Assembly (NCBI RefSeq): GCF_000725385.1
Contig: NZ_CP008884.1
Coordinates: 1,116,001 to 1,180,000 of the forward strand
Origin: Dyella japonica A8
Lineage (GTDB): Bacteria > Pseudomonadota > Gammaproteobacteria > Xanthomonadales > Rhodanobacteraceae
DNA length: 64,000 nucleotides
Direction: 5' to 3'
Part shown: one piece after another, positions 47,680 to 57,335 of the stretch
How positions within the stretch are numbered: the first letter of the stretch is position 1
How the letters are laid out: the number at the start of each line of letters is the position of its first letter
The notes under the pieces: model-generated
Databases searched by the model: none
What the model was told of the DNA's origin: nothing
Seen by the model: only the letters and a program-made list of their open reading frames with translations
Made by a program: the position numbers and the translations under genes

Positions 47680-48147
47680 ATGGGCAAGTTACCGGGGCAT
47701 GGGTTGCCGATGACTCTTGGCGTGGGCGAGGTGGCGCGGCGCAGTGGCGTGGCGGTGTCCACGCTGCATTTCTACGAGGCGAAGGGCTTGATCCGCAGCG
47801 AACGGACGGCGGGCAACCAGCGTCGTTACGCACGGGCGGTGCTGCGACGCGTGTCCTTCATCCGGGTGGCACAGCGCGTGGGCATTTCGCTGGCGGATAT
47901 TGCCGCCGTGCTGCAGACCTTGCCGGCGACGGCAGCGCCGAGCCGGGAGGATTGGGCCAGGTTGTCCGCCGCGTGGCGGGAGGAACTGGACGAGCGCATG
48001 GCGCAGCTGAAGAAGCTGCGCGATACGCTGGATGACTGCATAGGCTGCGGCTGCCTGTCGATTGACCGGTGTCGCCTGCGCAATCCGCAGGACAGGCTGG
48101 GTGACGAGGGCGTTGGCCCGCAACGCCTGCTGGTGAAGAAGCGCTGA
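47680..48147 (+). CDS. soxR: Redox-sensitive transcriptional activator SoxR
   Basis: 155 residues of the MerR family. The N-terminal winged helix ([21 protein letters not shown]) is followed by the dimerisation helix and the [2Fe-2S] cluster motif with Cys120, Cys123, Cys125 and Cys131 ([12 protein letters not shown]), diagnostic of SoxR. Oxidation by redox-cycling drugs switches on the target promoter; the divergent SoxR box at 47648 is the obvious target here. There is no soxS, as expected outside enteric bacteria. ATG 47680 is used; ATG 47710 is possible. Confidence 0.96.
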   Translation: MGKLPGHGLPMTLGVGEVARRSGVAVSTLHFYEAKGLIRSERTAGNQRRYARAVLRRVSFIRVAQRVGISLADIAAVLQTLPATAAPSREDWARLSAAWREELDERMAQLKKLRDTLDDCIGCGCLSIDRCRLRNPQDRLGDEGVGPQRLLVKKR

Positions 48148-48154
48148 GGGCTTG

Positions 48155-48294
48155 GTGGGAGCGCACCCTGTGCGCGACTGTCACGCGGGGTGCCGCCTCG
48201 TTCATCGGTTCCTGCGTGGCGATGGACGGCCAGGCGTCAACCAAGCGGTGAAGTGACGTGCGAGTCTGCGGTCGCGCACAGGGTGCGCTCCCAC
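48155..48294. repeat. Dispersed inverted repeat, 24 bp arms (family 1)
   Basis: Perfect arms 48155-48178 and 48271-48294, with a longer 92-base loop than other members. It begins 7 bases after the soxR stop and lies between convergent genes, so it may act as a transcript end. Confidence 0.92.
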
Positions 48295-48322
48295 ATGGTG
48301 AGGTTCCGCATGGAAAACGGCA

Positions 48323-48703
48323 TCACACGTACTGCGCGATGCCGTTGCCGAATGACCAGTTTTCCTTGCCCGTCTCCAGCAGGTTGATGAAGACATCCTG
48401 CGGGCGCAACCCCGGCTCCTCGCTCAGCAGCTCGGCGGTGCGTTTGTAGAAGGCCTGCTTCTGCTCCACGGTGCGCGTGTTGTTGCAGGCGATCTGGATG
48501 ATCACCAGGTCGTCGCTGCGTGTGATGTCGAGGTAGTGGGGGTCGTAGTCGAATTCATCGGCGTCATGCTGGTGCATCACGATGAAACGGTCGTTCTGCG
48601 GGACGTTGAACGACTCGGTCATGGCGCGATAGATGCTGTTGCGGATCGCGGCCAGGTGGTGCGGGCTCTTGCCGCGGCGGAGCGAGATGCGTACGAGAGG
48701 CAT
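48323..48703 (-). CDS. Tautomerase-family protein
   Basis: 126 residues. It begins Met-Pro, and the Pro becomes the N-terminal catalytic base of the 4-oxalocrotonate tautomerase superfamily after Met removal. The sequence (MPLVRISLRRGKS, DLVIIQIACNNTRTVEQKQAFY, LRPQDVFINLLETGKENWSFG) matches the longer single-chain tautomerase group. ATG 48703 follows GGAG. It lies 18 bases after the DUF4865 gene, in one operon, divergent from a LysR regulator. Confidence 0.92.
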   Translation of the reverse strand: MPLVRISLRRGKSPHHLAAIRNSIYRAMTESFNVPQNDRFIVMHQHDADEFDYDPHYLDITRSDDLVIIQIACNNTRTVEQKQAFYKRTAELLSEEPGLRPQDVFINLLETGKENWSFGNGIAQYV

Positions 48704-48721
48704 GGGGTTCTCCAGCGGGGA

Positions 48722-49267
48722 TCAGGGTTGGGAAACGTGGCCGACCGCATAGTGCTGGCCGGGCAGTGGGGTGGCGGGTATTTCGTTCCACAGGCGGAAG
48801 TTCACGCGCGTCCAGGTGGTTGGCTCAAAGGCGCTGATGGCGGCGAGCGCGCCGCGCTCGACATCGCGTTGCAATTGGGCGTGCTGCTCCTGGCGTAGCG
48901 CATCGAGTGGAGCGTAGGGCGGGATGGGCTGGATCTCGCGTGTGGCAAAGCGGGCGTGACGGGCTTGCGGCGAGAGATACGCATCCCACACCGGCCATAT
49001 CCGGATGGAGGGCCAGCCGAACGCCTCGACGAGGCGGGCGAAGCCCTCGCTGCCAAGAAAACGCTGCATCGCGGCGCTGTCGCGCCATACATAGAACGGT
49101 GCATAGAGGTTTTCGGCCGATGCCGTGCCACGTTCCGCGTGCAGGTAGCTCTTCAGCAGCAGTCCGTCGAAGTGGTCGAGCATGGGGCCCTTCTCGGCGA
49201 TGCGCTGGCGGATGATCGCCATGTCGTAGTCCGCAGGCAGGGTGAAGCCGTATTGCATGGCGATCAT
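48722..49267 (-). CDS. DUF4865 family protein
   Basis: 181 residues. ATG 49267 follows GAGGAG. The N-terminus MQYGFTLPADYDMAIIRQRI and the WPVWDAYLSP segment match the DUF4865 family, which has no proven function but resembles ferredoxin-like heme or quinone-binding monooxygenase folds. It is the first gene of an operon with the tautomerase and is transcribed from the LysR-bound region. The pairing with a LysR gene is recurrent in proteobacteria as far as I recall. Confidence 0.85.
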   Translation of the reverse strand: MIAMQYGFTLPADYDMAIIRQRIAEKGPMLDHFDGLLLKSYLHAERGTASAENLYAPFYVWRDSAAMQRFLGSEGFARLVEAFGWPSIRIWPVWDAYLSPQARHARFATREIQPIPPYAPLDALRQEQHAQLQRDVERGALAAISAFEPTTWTRVNFRLWNEIPATPLPGQHYAVGHVSQP

Positions 49268-49336
49268 GCGTGCATCTCCTCGGTGCTTGACGGGGACTAG
49301 GCTACGGCGGACAGTATCATCCTGAAAATTGGAAAA

Positions 49337-49357
49337 TAATGGACAAACAGTCCATTA
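49337..49357. promoter_or_regulatory. LysR-type operator between DUF4865 and lysR
   Basis: TAATGGAC-N5-GTCCATTA, a perfect inverted repeat with 8 bp arms, in the 106-base divergent gap. It contains the T-N11-A spacing pattern expected for LysR-type regulators and lies 17 bases before the lysR start, so it probably mediates autoregulation and control of the divergent operon. Confidence 0.8.
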
Positions 49358-49373
49358 AAACAGGATGGTTGCC

Positions 49374-50264
49374 ATGCGGCGGATCACCTTTGACCTCGAT
49401 GTGCTGCGCACCTTTGTTGCCGGCGTGGAGCTGGGCAGCTTCGCCAGGGCCGCGGAGCGCCTGAGCCGCTCGACCTCGGCCGTGAGCGCGCAGCTCAAGA
49501 AGCTGGAAGAACAGGCGGGCGTGCCGGTGTTGCGCAAATCCGGACGCGGCATGGTGCTGACCGAAGCAGGTGAAACCATGCTCGCCTACGCCCGCCGGCT
49601 GCTGGAGCTCAACGACGAGGCAGCGGCCGCGCTGCACGGTGCCGAGCTGGAAGGTTGGGTGCGACTGGGCCTGCAGGAAGATTTCGGCGAAAGTCTGCTT
49701 ACCGACGTGCTGGGGCGTTTCGCCCGTGCGCATCCGCGCGTGAAGGTGGAAGTGCGCATCGCCCGCAACGTGGAATTGCTCGACCGCATTGCTTCGGGCC
49801 GCCTCGACCTGGCACTGGCCTGGGAGGCCGGCGGGGCTACCGCGCATGCCGAGCGCGTGGGCACCGTGCCGTTGCGCTGGATCGGCGGCGCCGGTGCCAC
49901 GCCCGCGTGGCCGCGCGACGACGGCGAGCCGCTGCCGCTGGTCATGCTGGAGGCGCCGTGCATCATGCGCGCCGCGGCCACCGCGGCGCTGGACCGCGCG
50001 AACATCCCCTGGCGCATTGCCTTTACCAGCGCCAGCCTGGCGGGAACATGGGCCGCCGTGGCGGCCGGCCTTGGCGTGTCGTTGCGCACGCCTCATGGTC
50101 TGCCGGCCAGCGTGCGCGCGCTGTTGCCACACGAGACGACGCTGCCCGCCCTGGGCGAACTGGGTTTGTGCCTGCATCGCGCGGATGCCGAACCCTCGCC
50201 GGCCGTGGAGCGGCTCGCCACCATCCTGACCCAGCAGTGGCGAGGGCTGCCGTCGGCTGCGTGA
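49374..50264 (+). CDS. LysR-family transcriptional regulator
   Basis: 296 residues. The N-terminal winged helix-turn-helix (LDVLRTFVAGVELGSFARAAERL, then STSAVSAQLKKLEEQ) and C-terminal substrate-binding domain (VRLGLQEDFGESLLTDVLGRF) are typical. ATG 49374 has CAGGA at good spacing; ATG 49365 is less likely. It probably controls the divergent DUF4865/tautomerase operon through the palindrome at 49337. The inducer is unknown, perhaps an aromatic or quinone compound. Confidence 0.94.
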   Translation: MRRITFDLDVLRTFVAGVELGSFARAAERLSRSTSAVSAQLKKLEEQAGVPVLRKSGRGMVLTEAGETMLAYARRLLELNDEAAAALHGAELEGWVRLGLQEDFGESLLTDVLGRFARAHPRVKVEVRIARNVELLDRIASGRLDLALAWEAGGATAHAERVGTVPLRWIGGAGATPAWPRDDGEPLPLVMLEAPCIMRAAATAALDRANIPWRIAFTSASLAGTWAAVAAGLGVSLRTPHGLPASVRALLPHETTLPALGELGLCLHRADAEPSPAVERLATILTQQWRGLPSAA

Positions 50265-50355
50265 TTCGCGACGAAGATCACCGACTCACCCGATAGTGAT
50301 CGGCTTATGGCGCGGCGGCGTGGAATAATGCGGATCCCCCGAATGGAGTGTGCGA

Positions 50356-52203
50356 GTGGATAGCCACCATTTCCTGGAGACGGCGCTGGTTTTCCTGGTG
50401 GCGACGGTCATCGCGGTACCGCTGACCAAGCGTTTCCGGTTGGGCTCGGTATTGGGCTACCTGGTGGCGGGCGTGGTGATCGGTCCGCAGGAACTGGGCC
50501 TGGTCTCCGATACCTCGGGCGTGGCGACCATTTCCGAATTCGGCGTGGTGCTGATGCTGTTCGTGATCGGCCTTGAGCTGTCGCCGCAACGCCTGTGGGT
50601 GATGCGGCGACAGGTGTTTGGCACGGGCCTGTTGCAGGTGATGGCGACCAGCCTGGTGATCGGCGCGGCGGCCTACTTCCTGTTCGGCTTCACGGTGAAC
50701 GCGGCGGCGATCGTCGGCGGCAGCCTGGCCTTGTCGTCGACGGCGTTTGGCCTGCAGATCCTTGCCGAGCGTAAGGAAGCCGGCACGGCGTATGGCCGGC
50801 AGGCGTTCGCCATTCTGCTGTTCCAGGATCTTGCCGCCATTCCCCTGATCGCCGCCGTGCCCTTGCTGGCGAGTGCGTCGACCACGCATGGCTTCGACCC
50901 TTACGCGGTGCTGCGCACCGTGGCCGCCATCGTGGCGGTGATGGTCGGCGGCCGCTACCTGTTGCGTCCGGTGTTCCGTTTCGTGGCCAAGGCGGACAAC
51001 GTGGAAGTGTCCACGGCGACCGCACTGCTGGTGGTGCTGGGCACCGCGTGGCTGATGGAAGTGGTCGGCGTGTCCGCCACGCTGGGCGCCTTCCTTGCCG
51101 GCGTGCTGCTGGCGGATTCGGAATACCGGCACGAACTGGAATCGCACCTCGAGCCGTTCAAGGGCCTGCTGCTCGGCCTGTTCTTCATCAGCGTCGGCAT
51201 GTCGATGGACATCATGCTGCTGGTCCACGAGCCCGGGAAAGTGCTCTTGCTGGTGCTGGCCCTGTTGCTGGCCAAGGGCGCGCTGCTGTGGCCGCTGGGG
51301 CGCATCGTGGGCGGCCTCAACGGACGCGATGCCTTGCGTCTTGCCGTGCTGCTTGCCTGCGGTGGCGAATTCGCCTTCGTGGTGCTCAAGCTCGCCGGCG
51401 ACCAGAACCTGATCAGCGACCGGCAGCATGGCCTGCACGTACTGGCCATCACCTTGTCGATGGCACTCACCCCGCTGATGGTGGCGGGCCTGGGCCGCGT
51501 GCTGCAGAAATCCGAGACCAAGAAGGAGAAGCGCGAGTTCGACACCATCGTGACGGACTCGCCGCGCGTGATCATCGCCGGCTACGGACGCATGGGCCAG
51601 ATCGTGGCGCGTATGCTGCGGGCACAGGGCATTCCGTTCGTGGCGCTCGACCATTCGGTGGAGCAGATCGATCTCGTCCAGCGCTTCGGCAAATGGAGCG
51701 AGCTCTTCTACGGCGATCCGGCGCGGCCGGAACTGCTGCGCGCCGCGCAGGCCGACCGTGCCGAGGTGTTCGTGCTGGCGGTGGATGATCCGGAAGCGAG
51801 CCTGCGCACCGCGCGCGTGGTACGTCGCCTGTATCCCGACCTCAGGATCATCGCGCGTGCACGCAACCGCCAGCACGTGTGGCGCCTGATGGACCTGGGC
51901 GTGGAAATGCCGGTGCGCGAAACGTTGTATTCCAGCCTCAAGATGACGCGGCAGACGCTGGAAGCTCTGGGCATCTCGGCGGAAAAGGCCGCCGACCAGG
52001 TCGAGCGCTTCCGCCGTCAGGACGCCGAACTGCTCAAGCGCCAGTACCTGGTCTATGACGATGACGCGCGCATTGTGCAGACCACGCGCGAAGCACTGGC
52101 CGACCTGGATCAGTTGTACCAGGCTGACGCTTCGCCCGAGGCAAAGCGCGAACGCGAAGAGCCCACGGACGCCAAGCCCAACGACGAAGACGTGACGCGC
52201 TGA
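50356..52203 (+). CDS. Kef-type monovalent cation/proton antiporter with RCK domain
   Basis: 615 residues. The start is probably GTG 50356, seven bases after GGAG. Residues 1-385 are a CPA2-family transporter with about 12 helices (VLGYLVAGVVIGPQELGLV, SSTAFGLQILAER, AILLFQDLAAIPLIA). From about 395 a TrkA-N/RCK domain with the NAD-binding motif VIIAGYGRMGQIVARML gates transport, as in KefB/KefC. It exports K+ in exchange for H+, often in response to electrophiles or glutathione adducts. No KefF/KefG partner gene is adjacent. The acidic C-terminal tail is unusual but short. Confidence 0.93.
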   Translation: MDSHHFLETALVFLVATVIAVPLTKRFRLGSVLGYLVAGVVIGPQELGLVSDTSGVATISEFGVVLMLFVIGLELSPQRLWVMRRQVFGTGLLQVMATSLVIGAAAYFLFGFTVNAAAIVGGSLALSSTAFGLQILAERKEAGTAYGRQAFAILLFQDLAAIPLIAAVPLLASASTTHGFDPYAVLRTVAAIVAVMVGGRYLLRPVFRFVAKADNVEVSTATALLVVLGTAWLMEVVGVSATLGAFLAGVLLADSEYRHELESHLEPFKGLLLGLFFISVGMSMDIMLLVHEPGKVLLLVLALLLAKGALLWPLGRIVGGLNGRDALRLAVLLACGGEFAFVVLKLAGDQNLISDRQHGLHVLAITLSMALTPLMVAGLGRVLQKSETKKEKREFDTIVTDSPRVIIAGYGRMGQIVARMLRAQGIPFVALDHSVEQIDLVQRFGKWSELFYGDPARPELLRAAQADRAEVFVLAVDDPEASLRTARVVRRLYPDLRIIARARNRQHVWRLMDLGVEMPVRETLYSSLKMTRQTLEALGISAEKAADQVERFRRQDAELLKRQYLVYDDDARIVQTTREALADLDQLYQADASPEAKREREEPTDAKPNDEDVTR

Positions 52204-52398
52204 TCGCCACCGCAGCGCATGCGCACATACACACACGATTTCCTGCGCAGCGTGCCGGACGCGCATGCGTGGCAACTTGCGGTGAATTCGTAACTCATTT
52301 CGCCGTGAATCAGGAAAGATGGCGCCGCCTGAGGGTCGTGCCGCCGGGGGGCGGACCACCTGACGGATCGGGCTTGCCCGATGTCGGTCTGATCTTGC

Positions 52399-53490
52399 AT
52401 GAGCCAGCGCGAGCAGCACCATCCGGTTGTCATCCGCTTCGGGCGACTGGGTGACACCATCTTGTTGCAACCTCTGTTGCGCAAGCTAAGGCACCGCTAC
52501 GGCGGCGCCTGCCGGCTCGTCTCGCTGGGTGAATGCTCGCGGGTGTTGTACGAAGGCAGTGAAGACGTGGCGGAAGTACGCCATTTCGACAGCCAGTACG
52601 GCGCGCTCTGGTTCAATCCGCAGCGCCTGCGCACGGCCTTCTCGTTGCGCGAATTGCGCGAATCGCCGTTCTATATCTGCGAGCCGGATGTGCGCACGCG
52701 CACCAAGGTGCGGCCCATGCTGGCGCTTGCCGGCATTCCGGCCAGGCACTGCGTCTTCATCGAAGACACGCCGCTGCACCAGGACGAGCACTGGGTGGAC
52801 TGGCTGATGCGCTTTGCCGATGAGACGCCGGCCGCATTCCGCGATGCATGGCGCTGTGGTGACGACCTGCCGCGCGCCCCCCAGCTGGAACCCACGCCGG
52901 TGGAACTGGGGGACGCACAGCAATGGCTGGCGCGACGGAGCCTGCAGGGATACCCGCTGGTGCTGCTGCAGCCGGCGAACAAGCGCACCATGCGCTGGAA
53001 CGGTATACGCAAGCGCGAAGACGACGACAAGTCGTGGCCGGTGGAGCGTTGGGCCGCGCTGTGCAAGGCCATCATCACCGAGATGCCCGATGCGCGCGTG
53101 GTGTTGTGCGGCTCGGCCGCCGAGGCGGCTTACCTGGCCACCATCGGCGAGGCCGCGCGACACGAACACGTCATCGTTCCACACGGTGGCTTGCCGCTGG
53201 GTCACCTGCGCGCGCTGCTGCATGTCGCGCACAGCATGGTGTCCGTCGACACGGGGCCGGCGCATCTGGCGGCGGCCGTGGGTTGCCCACTGGTGGTGTT
53301 GTTCGGCAACCGCTGGCCGTCGACGTGGAAGCCACGCAGCGCGAGTGGCAGCGCCGTGCACGCCATCGGCGGCCTGCCGGACGTGCCACGCGTGGATCAC
53401 ATCGGCCTCGATGACGTGGTGCAGGCGTGGCGCCAGTTGCCGCCACGTCCGCTGCGGGCCGCGCGCCGCCTCGTGCAGGAGGCGCTTTAA
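52399..53490 (+). CDS. Glycosyltransferase family 9 (heptosyltransferase-like)
   Basis: 363 residues, cytoplasmic or membrane-associated. It shows the GT9 features: VVIRFGRLGDTILLQPLLRKL at the start, LVLLQPANKRTMRW in the middle, SWPVERWAALCKAI, and the donor-binding MVSVDTGPAHLAAAVGCPLVVLFG. Family members add heptose or similar ADP sugars to the lipopolysaccharide core. The stop overlaps by 4 bases the convergent ankyrin gene. Which sugar is added is not known; waa-type neighbours are absent. Confidence 0.9.
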   Translation: MSQREQHHPVVIRFGRLGDTILLQPLLRKLRHRYGGACRLVSLGECSRVLYEGSEDVAEVRHFDSQYGALWFNPQRLRTAFSLRELRESPFYICEPDVRTRTKVRPMLALAGIPARHCVFIEDTPLHQDEHWVDWLMRFADETPAAFRDAWRCGDDLPRAPQLEPTPVELGDAQQWLARRSLQGYPLVLLQPANKRTMRWNGIRKREDDDKSWPVERWAALCKAIITEMPDARVVLCGSAAEAAYLATIGEAARHEHVIVPHGGLPLGHLRALLHVAHSMVSVDTGPAHLAAAVGCPLVVLFGNRWPSTWKPRSASGSAVHAIGGLPDVPRVDHIGLDDVVQAWRQLPPRPLRAARRLVQEAL

Positions 53491-56400
53491 TCCGCCGGTT
53501 GGGCCGGTTGCCGCAACATCTGCCGTACGCTGGGGATGCTTCCCGTGCTGCGCGCGGCCAGTTCGTGAGCGATGTCGATGTAGCCGATCGCGCGCGCCAC
53601 GTCCGCGGCGGTGCGCCCGAAGGCATCTTCGGCCTGGCGATCGGCGCCGCGCGCCAGCAGCACGCGTGCGGGCGCGAGGAGTGCATGCATCGCGCACGCG
53701 TGCAGCGCGGTGACGCCGCGCTGGTCGGCGTGTTCAAGCACGGCGCCGGCGTCCAGCAACACCGGCACCAGGGCGCCGATGTGGGTGGGGTCGCATTCGC
53801 TTCCCGGGCGCAGGTGAGCGCCGAGCAACAGCAGTAGCGGCGTCTTGCCTTCCTTGTCGGCGAGGCTGACGTCCGCACTGCGCTTCAGCAGGGCATCGAA
53901 CAGGCGTCGCGCGCGCAGGCTGTCGTTGTGAGCGAAGCCGTATTGTGCGGCGGCATGCAGCGCGCCGTGGCCGCGCGCGTCCACGGCATTCACATCGGCA
54001 CCGCCATCGAGCAACTGCTCGGCGATTTCGGGATAACCCATCGCTCCGGCGATCATCAAGGCCGTTGCCTCGCCCGGCAGGCGCTGGTCGACGGCGGCGC
54101 CGTTCTGCAGCAGCAGCGCGACCAGCGCGTCGCGGCGCGCGCTTACCGCAGCGGCCAGCGGGGTCATGCCGTTGGTGGCCGCCAGTGCGGCATCGGCGCC
54201 CTTGTCCAACAGCAGCGCGGCGACCTCGCGTTGTCCCGCGCCACAGGCATGCAGCAGGGCGGTGGCGCCCTGGCGATCCTGCGCGTCGACGGCGAAGCCC
54301 AGCTCCAGCATGCGTTCTACCGCCGCGAGCGCGCCGGCCTTGGCGGCCGCGGGCAGGTCGTCGGCGCGCAGCGGGCGTGTGGGCCGCGCCCAGTCGCCCC
54401 AGTTCATCCAGCGCTCGATGGCCTCGTGCTCCAGCGAAAGGCCGAGCGGCGTCTCGCCGTTGGCATCGATGGCTTCCGGATCGGCGCCATGCGCCACCAG
54501 CGAACGCACCAGGGGCAACGCGCGTTCGCCGTGTTCCAGTGCCGCGAACAGGGGCGTGCGGCCGCTGACGTCGCGCGTGTTCGGATCGCAGCCGCGCGCC
54601 AGCAGCGCCTGCAGCAGCGACGCGTGGCCGTAGGTGGCGGCCAGGTGCACCGGCGTGCGCTCGCGTGTGTCGGCGCCGAACGGATCCGCGCCGCGCTCCA
54701 GCATCACCAGCGGCAGCGCCGCACCCTGTGCACTGTCTTCCAGCCGCAGCAGCGCCTGCGCCAGCAGGCCCGCGCCGGCCGGGGTGGCGCCGGCATGCAG
54801 CAGATCTTCGACGGCCTCGGTGGCGGCGGGCAGTTGTTGCAGCAGGGCATCGAACAGGCGACGGCCCAGCGGCGGCAGCGAGGGTTCCACGCCTTCCAGC
54901 GTCTCCGCGTCATCGACCAGTTGCGGCTGCAGGCGGGCTTCCGGGTCCAGTGCGTGATCGAGCAGCCAGCGGCGTGCGGCGCTCAGGCCGGGGCCGGCCA
55001 GGTCCAGATAGAGCTGTGCCAGCTGCGATTGCGGCCACTCGCGCACGCGCTGCGTAAAGGTGGACACCACGGCCCAGTGGCCGAAGCGCAGCCCGTCGAG
55101 CAGGTGGGCGGGCGTGTCCGCGCCTTCGGGCAGCGCATCCATGCTGAGGCTGGCGGGCAGCGGGGTTTCCGGATCGAGCAGGGCGACCAAGTCCCAGCGG
55201 CCGGCGGAGGCCGCGTAGTCGAGCGCGCTGCGGCCATTGGTGCCGGGGGTTTTGGGTTCGGCGCCCAGGGTGAGCAGGGCGCGCACGACTTCGGCATGGG
55301 CCTTCGGCGACTGGCAGGCGAGGGTGAGCGCATCGCGCCCGTGGCTGTCCCGCGCGCGGGCGTCCGGCTGCGCTTCGGCCAGCAACTTCACGATGCCCAC
55401 CGCACCGGCGCGCGCGGCTTCCATCAGTGCCGTGCTGCCATGGCGGTCCGCGAGGTTCACGTCGGCGCCGGCTGCGCGCAACGCGCGGGCGATCTGCTCG
55501 TGTCCTTCGGACGCGGCGGCCATCAGCGCGCTGCGATGGCGCGCGTCCACGGCGTTTACGGCGGCGCGATGCTTGAGCAGCAGCTTCACGCCTTCGACGT
55601 CGTCGTCCGGTACGCCGGCGGCGGCGACCAGGGCGGGTTCGCCATCGGCGGGCGTCGGCTTGGCGCTGCGTTCGAGCAGGAACTTCGCTACCGGCCAGTT
55701 GGCGGCGCGGCAGGCGACGGCGAGCGGGCTCAGCCCGGCCCGGTTGAGTGCGTTGATGGCCGCACCGGCGTCGAGCAGCATCGCCGCGACGATCGGTTCG
55801 CCACTGAGCACCGCGCCATGCAGCGGCGTGTTGCCCTCCGCATCGCTGGCGAGCGCGCTGGCGCCGTTGGCCAGCAAGGTCATCACGGCGTCGGCGCGAC
55901 CGTGCCAGCTGTCGCGGGTAGCGGCCAGCAGCGGCGTAAAGCCGCCCGTGGCGCGATTCACGTCCGCGCCCTTGACGATCAGCGCACGCAGCAGCCGGGT
56001 ATCGGGCAGCAGGGCTGCGAGCATCAGCACCGGGCGCTGGTCACGGTCGCCCTGCGGCGGGGCGGTGTTCGGATCGGCGCCGGCTTCCACCAGCGCGAGT
56101 GCGCGCTCGATGTCGCTGTCGCGCGTAGCGGCCAGCAGCGCCTGTGCCTGTTCCGGCGTGCCGGCGGTGCGCTCCTGCTCGCTCAGCTGCGGTGCGGGCC
56201 TGGGCACCGGTGCAGGAGCCGGGGCTTCCACCACGCCGGTGGCGGGCTGGCGCAGCGGACGGCGCCCTTCGCACAGCAATGCACGCAGGGTGCGGTTGGC
56301 GATGATCAGGCAGCCCAACGGCATCAGCACCACGCCATAGAGCACCAGCGCGGCAGTGCGAAGCTCCGAAGGCAGCACGCCGTAGAGGCCGGTCAGTGCA

Positions 56401-56954
56401 ATGGCGATGAAAGCCAGCGCCAGCAGCGACAGCGCGGCCGGCAAAAAGTGGGTGAAGAAGCGTTCTTCGCGCGACAGGTGGCGCCCAAACGCCAGGCTGC
56501 GTGCGGTGGCGGTGAAGATCCACGAGCCATCGCTTTGCGCGGGGTAGGCGTCATCCCATACATAGACCAGACCGAATGCCGGCCACACACGCCACAGCGC
56601 ACCCAGCGCGACCACCAGCGCGCCCGCCAGCATCAACGCTTCGCCCAGGCTGGGCGAGTGGTTGAGCTTGAGCATGGGCCACGCGATCAGCAGGAACACC
56701 AGCACCACATAGGCGGTGAACATCACCAGGTAGGCCGCGCCACGACGCAGCACGGTGCGGCCAAAGCGCGGCTCCGGGTCGAAGCCGATCGCGTGGCACA
56801 CCGCCGCCATGGTCAGCGCATTGCCGACCAGCAGCGGGATGAGCGCCAGCGGATGGGCGCCGAAGGCGGCGATGGCGGTAGCGACCAGACCGGGAATGAA
56901 CCAGGCGAGGGCTTGCAGAAACGGGGGCGGGCGACGCGTTTTTGAGTAGGCCAT
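53487..56954 (-). CDS. Giant membrane-anchored ankyrin-repeat protein
   Basis: 1,155 residues. The first 230 residues hold about six membrane helices (FLQALAWFIPGLVATAIAAF, LVMFTAYVVLVFLLIAWPML and others). After a Pro-rich linker (APAPVPRPAPQ) the remaining 880 residues are ankyrin repeats, about 20 or more units with the DxxGxTPLHxAA pattern (for example GNTPLHGAVLSG, GSTALMEAARAG, GRTPLFAALEHG). A short region near 640-790 is less regular. Such a domain mediates protein binding, in the cytoplasm or periplasm depending on topology. No enzyme domain is visible. It converges on the glycosyltransferase gene. Confidence 0.9.
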   Translation of the reverse strand: MAYSKTRRPPPFLQALAWFIPGLVATAIAAFGAHPLALIPLLVGNALTMAAVCHAIGFDPEPRFGRTVLRRGAAYLVMFTAYVVLVFLLIAWPMLKLNHSPSLGEALMLAGALVVALGALWRVWPAFGLVYVWDDAYPAQSDGSWIFTATARSLAFGRHLSREERFFTHFLPAALSLLALAFIAIALTGLYGVLPSELRTAALVLYGVVLMPLGCLIIANRTLRALLCEGRRPLRQPATGVVEAPAPAPVPRPAPQLSEQERTAGTPEQAQALLAATRDSDIERALALVEAGADPNTAPPQGDRDQRPVLMLAALLPDTRLLRALIVKGADVNRATGGFTPLLAATRDSWHGRADAVMTLLANGASALASDAEGNTPLHGAVLSGEPIVAAMLLDAGAAINALNRAGLSPLAVACRAANWPVAKFLLERSAKPTPADGEPALVAAAGVPDDDVEGVKLLLKHRAAVNAVDARHRSALMAAASEGHEQIARALRAAGADVNLADRHGSTALMEAARAGAVGIVKLLAEAQPDARARDSHGRDALTLACQSPKAHAEVVRALLTLGAEPKTPGTNGRSALDYAASAGRWDLVALLDPETPLPASLSMDALPEGADTPAHLLDGLRFGHWAVVSTFTQRVREWPQSQLAQLYLDLAGPGLSAARRWLLDHALDPEARLQPQLVDDAETLEGVEPSLPPLGRRLFDALLQQLPAATEAVEDLLHAGATPAGAGLLAQALLRLEDSAQGAALPLVMLERGADPFGADTRERTPVHLAATYGHASLLQALLARGCDPNTRDVSGRTPLFAALEHGERALPLVRSLVAHGADPEAIDANGETPLGLSLEHEAIERWMNWGDWARPTRPLRADDLPAAAKAGALAAVERMLELGFAVDAQDRQGATALLHACGAGQREVAALLLDKGADAALAATNGMTPLAAAVSARRDALVALLLQNGAAVDQRLPGEATALMIAGAMGYPEIAEQLLDGGADVNAVDARGHGALHAAAQYGFAHNDSLRARRLFDALLKRSADVSLADKEGKTPLLLLLGAHLRPGSECDPTHIGALVPVLLDAGAVLEHADQRGVTALHACAMHALLAPARVLLARGADRQAEDAFGRTAADVARAIGYIDIAHELAARSTGSIPSVRQMLRQPAQPAD

Positions 56955-57038
56955 GGGCGCGGAGTATAGGAATCGTGGCAACGCCAGACGGTAATCCCGT
57001 GTTAACAGGCGTCCAGGGGCGGGCGCGAGGCGATAGCC

Positions 57039-57335
57039 TCAGTGATCGCGTTGCGAATCGTGCGGCGCGCTTTTGTAGGCAGGGTGGTTGGCCGTGGCCA
57101 GCGTCTCGTTCGGCGGCAACTGCAGGTGCCAGCCATGTTCCTCGATGTGCTGGAGCACCTGCGCGGCATCTTCGTGGGGCAGCTTGCGCTCGCCGGTCAG
57201 TTCGACCTCGAGCACGAAGCGCAGGTCACCGAGCAGGAGGGCGAGCGACTCCGGGATGCGTTCGAAGTCGTCGCGACGGCCGAGCCACAGGTACGTATCG
57301 GGCTTGCGCTGGCTGGCATAGACGAAACAGTGCAT
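57039..57335 (-). CDS. YcgL-family protein
   Basis: 98 residues. Start MHCFVYASQRKPDTYLWL at 57335 follows AAGGTG. The sequence (RDDFERIPESLALLLGDLRFVLEVELT, LPPNETLATANH) matches the small YcgL domain family found across gammaproteobacteria; some members have been linked to RNA processing, but no role is settled. A longer upstream frame has no ribosome binding site. Its 3' end is 84 bases from the ankyrin gene's start. Confidence 0.92.
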   Translation of the reverse strand: MHCFVYASQRKPDTYLWLGRRDDFERIPESLALLLGDLRFVLEVELTGERKLPHEDAAQVLQHIEEHGWHLQLPPNETLATANHPAYKSAPHDSQRDH

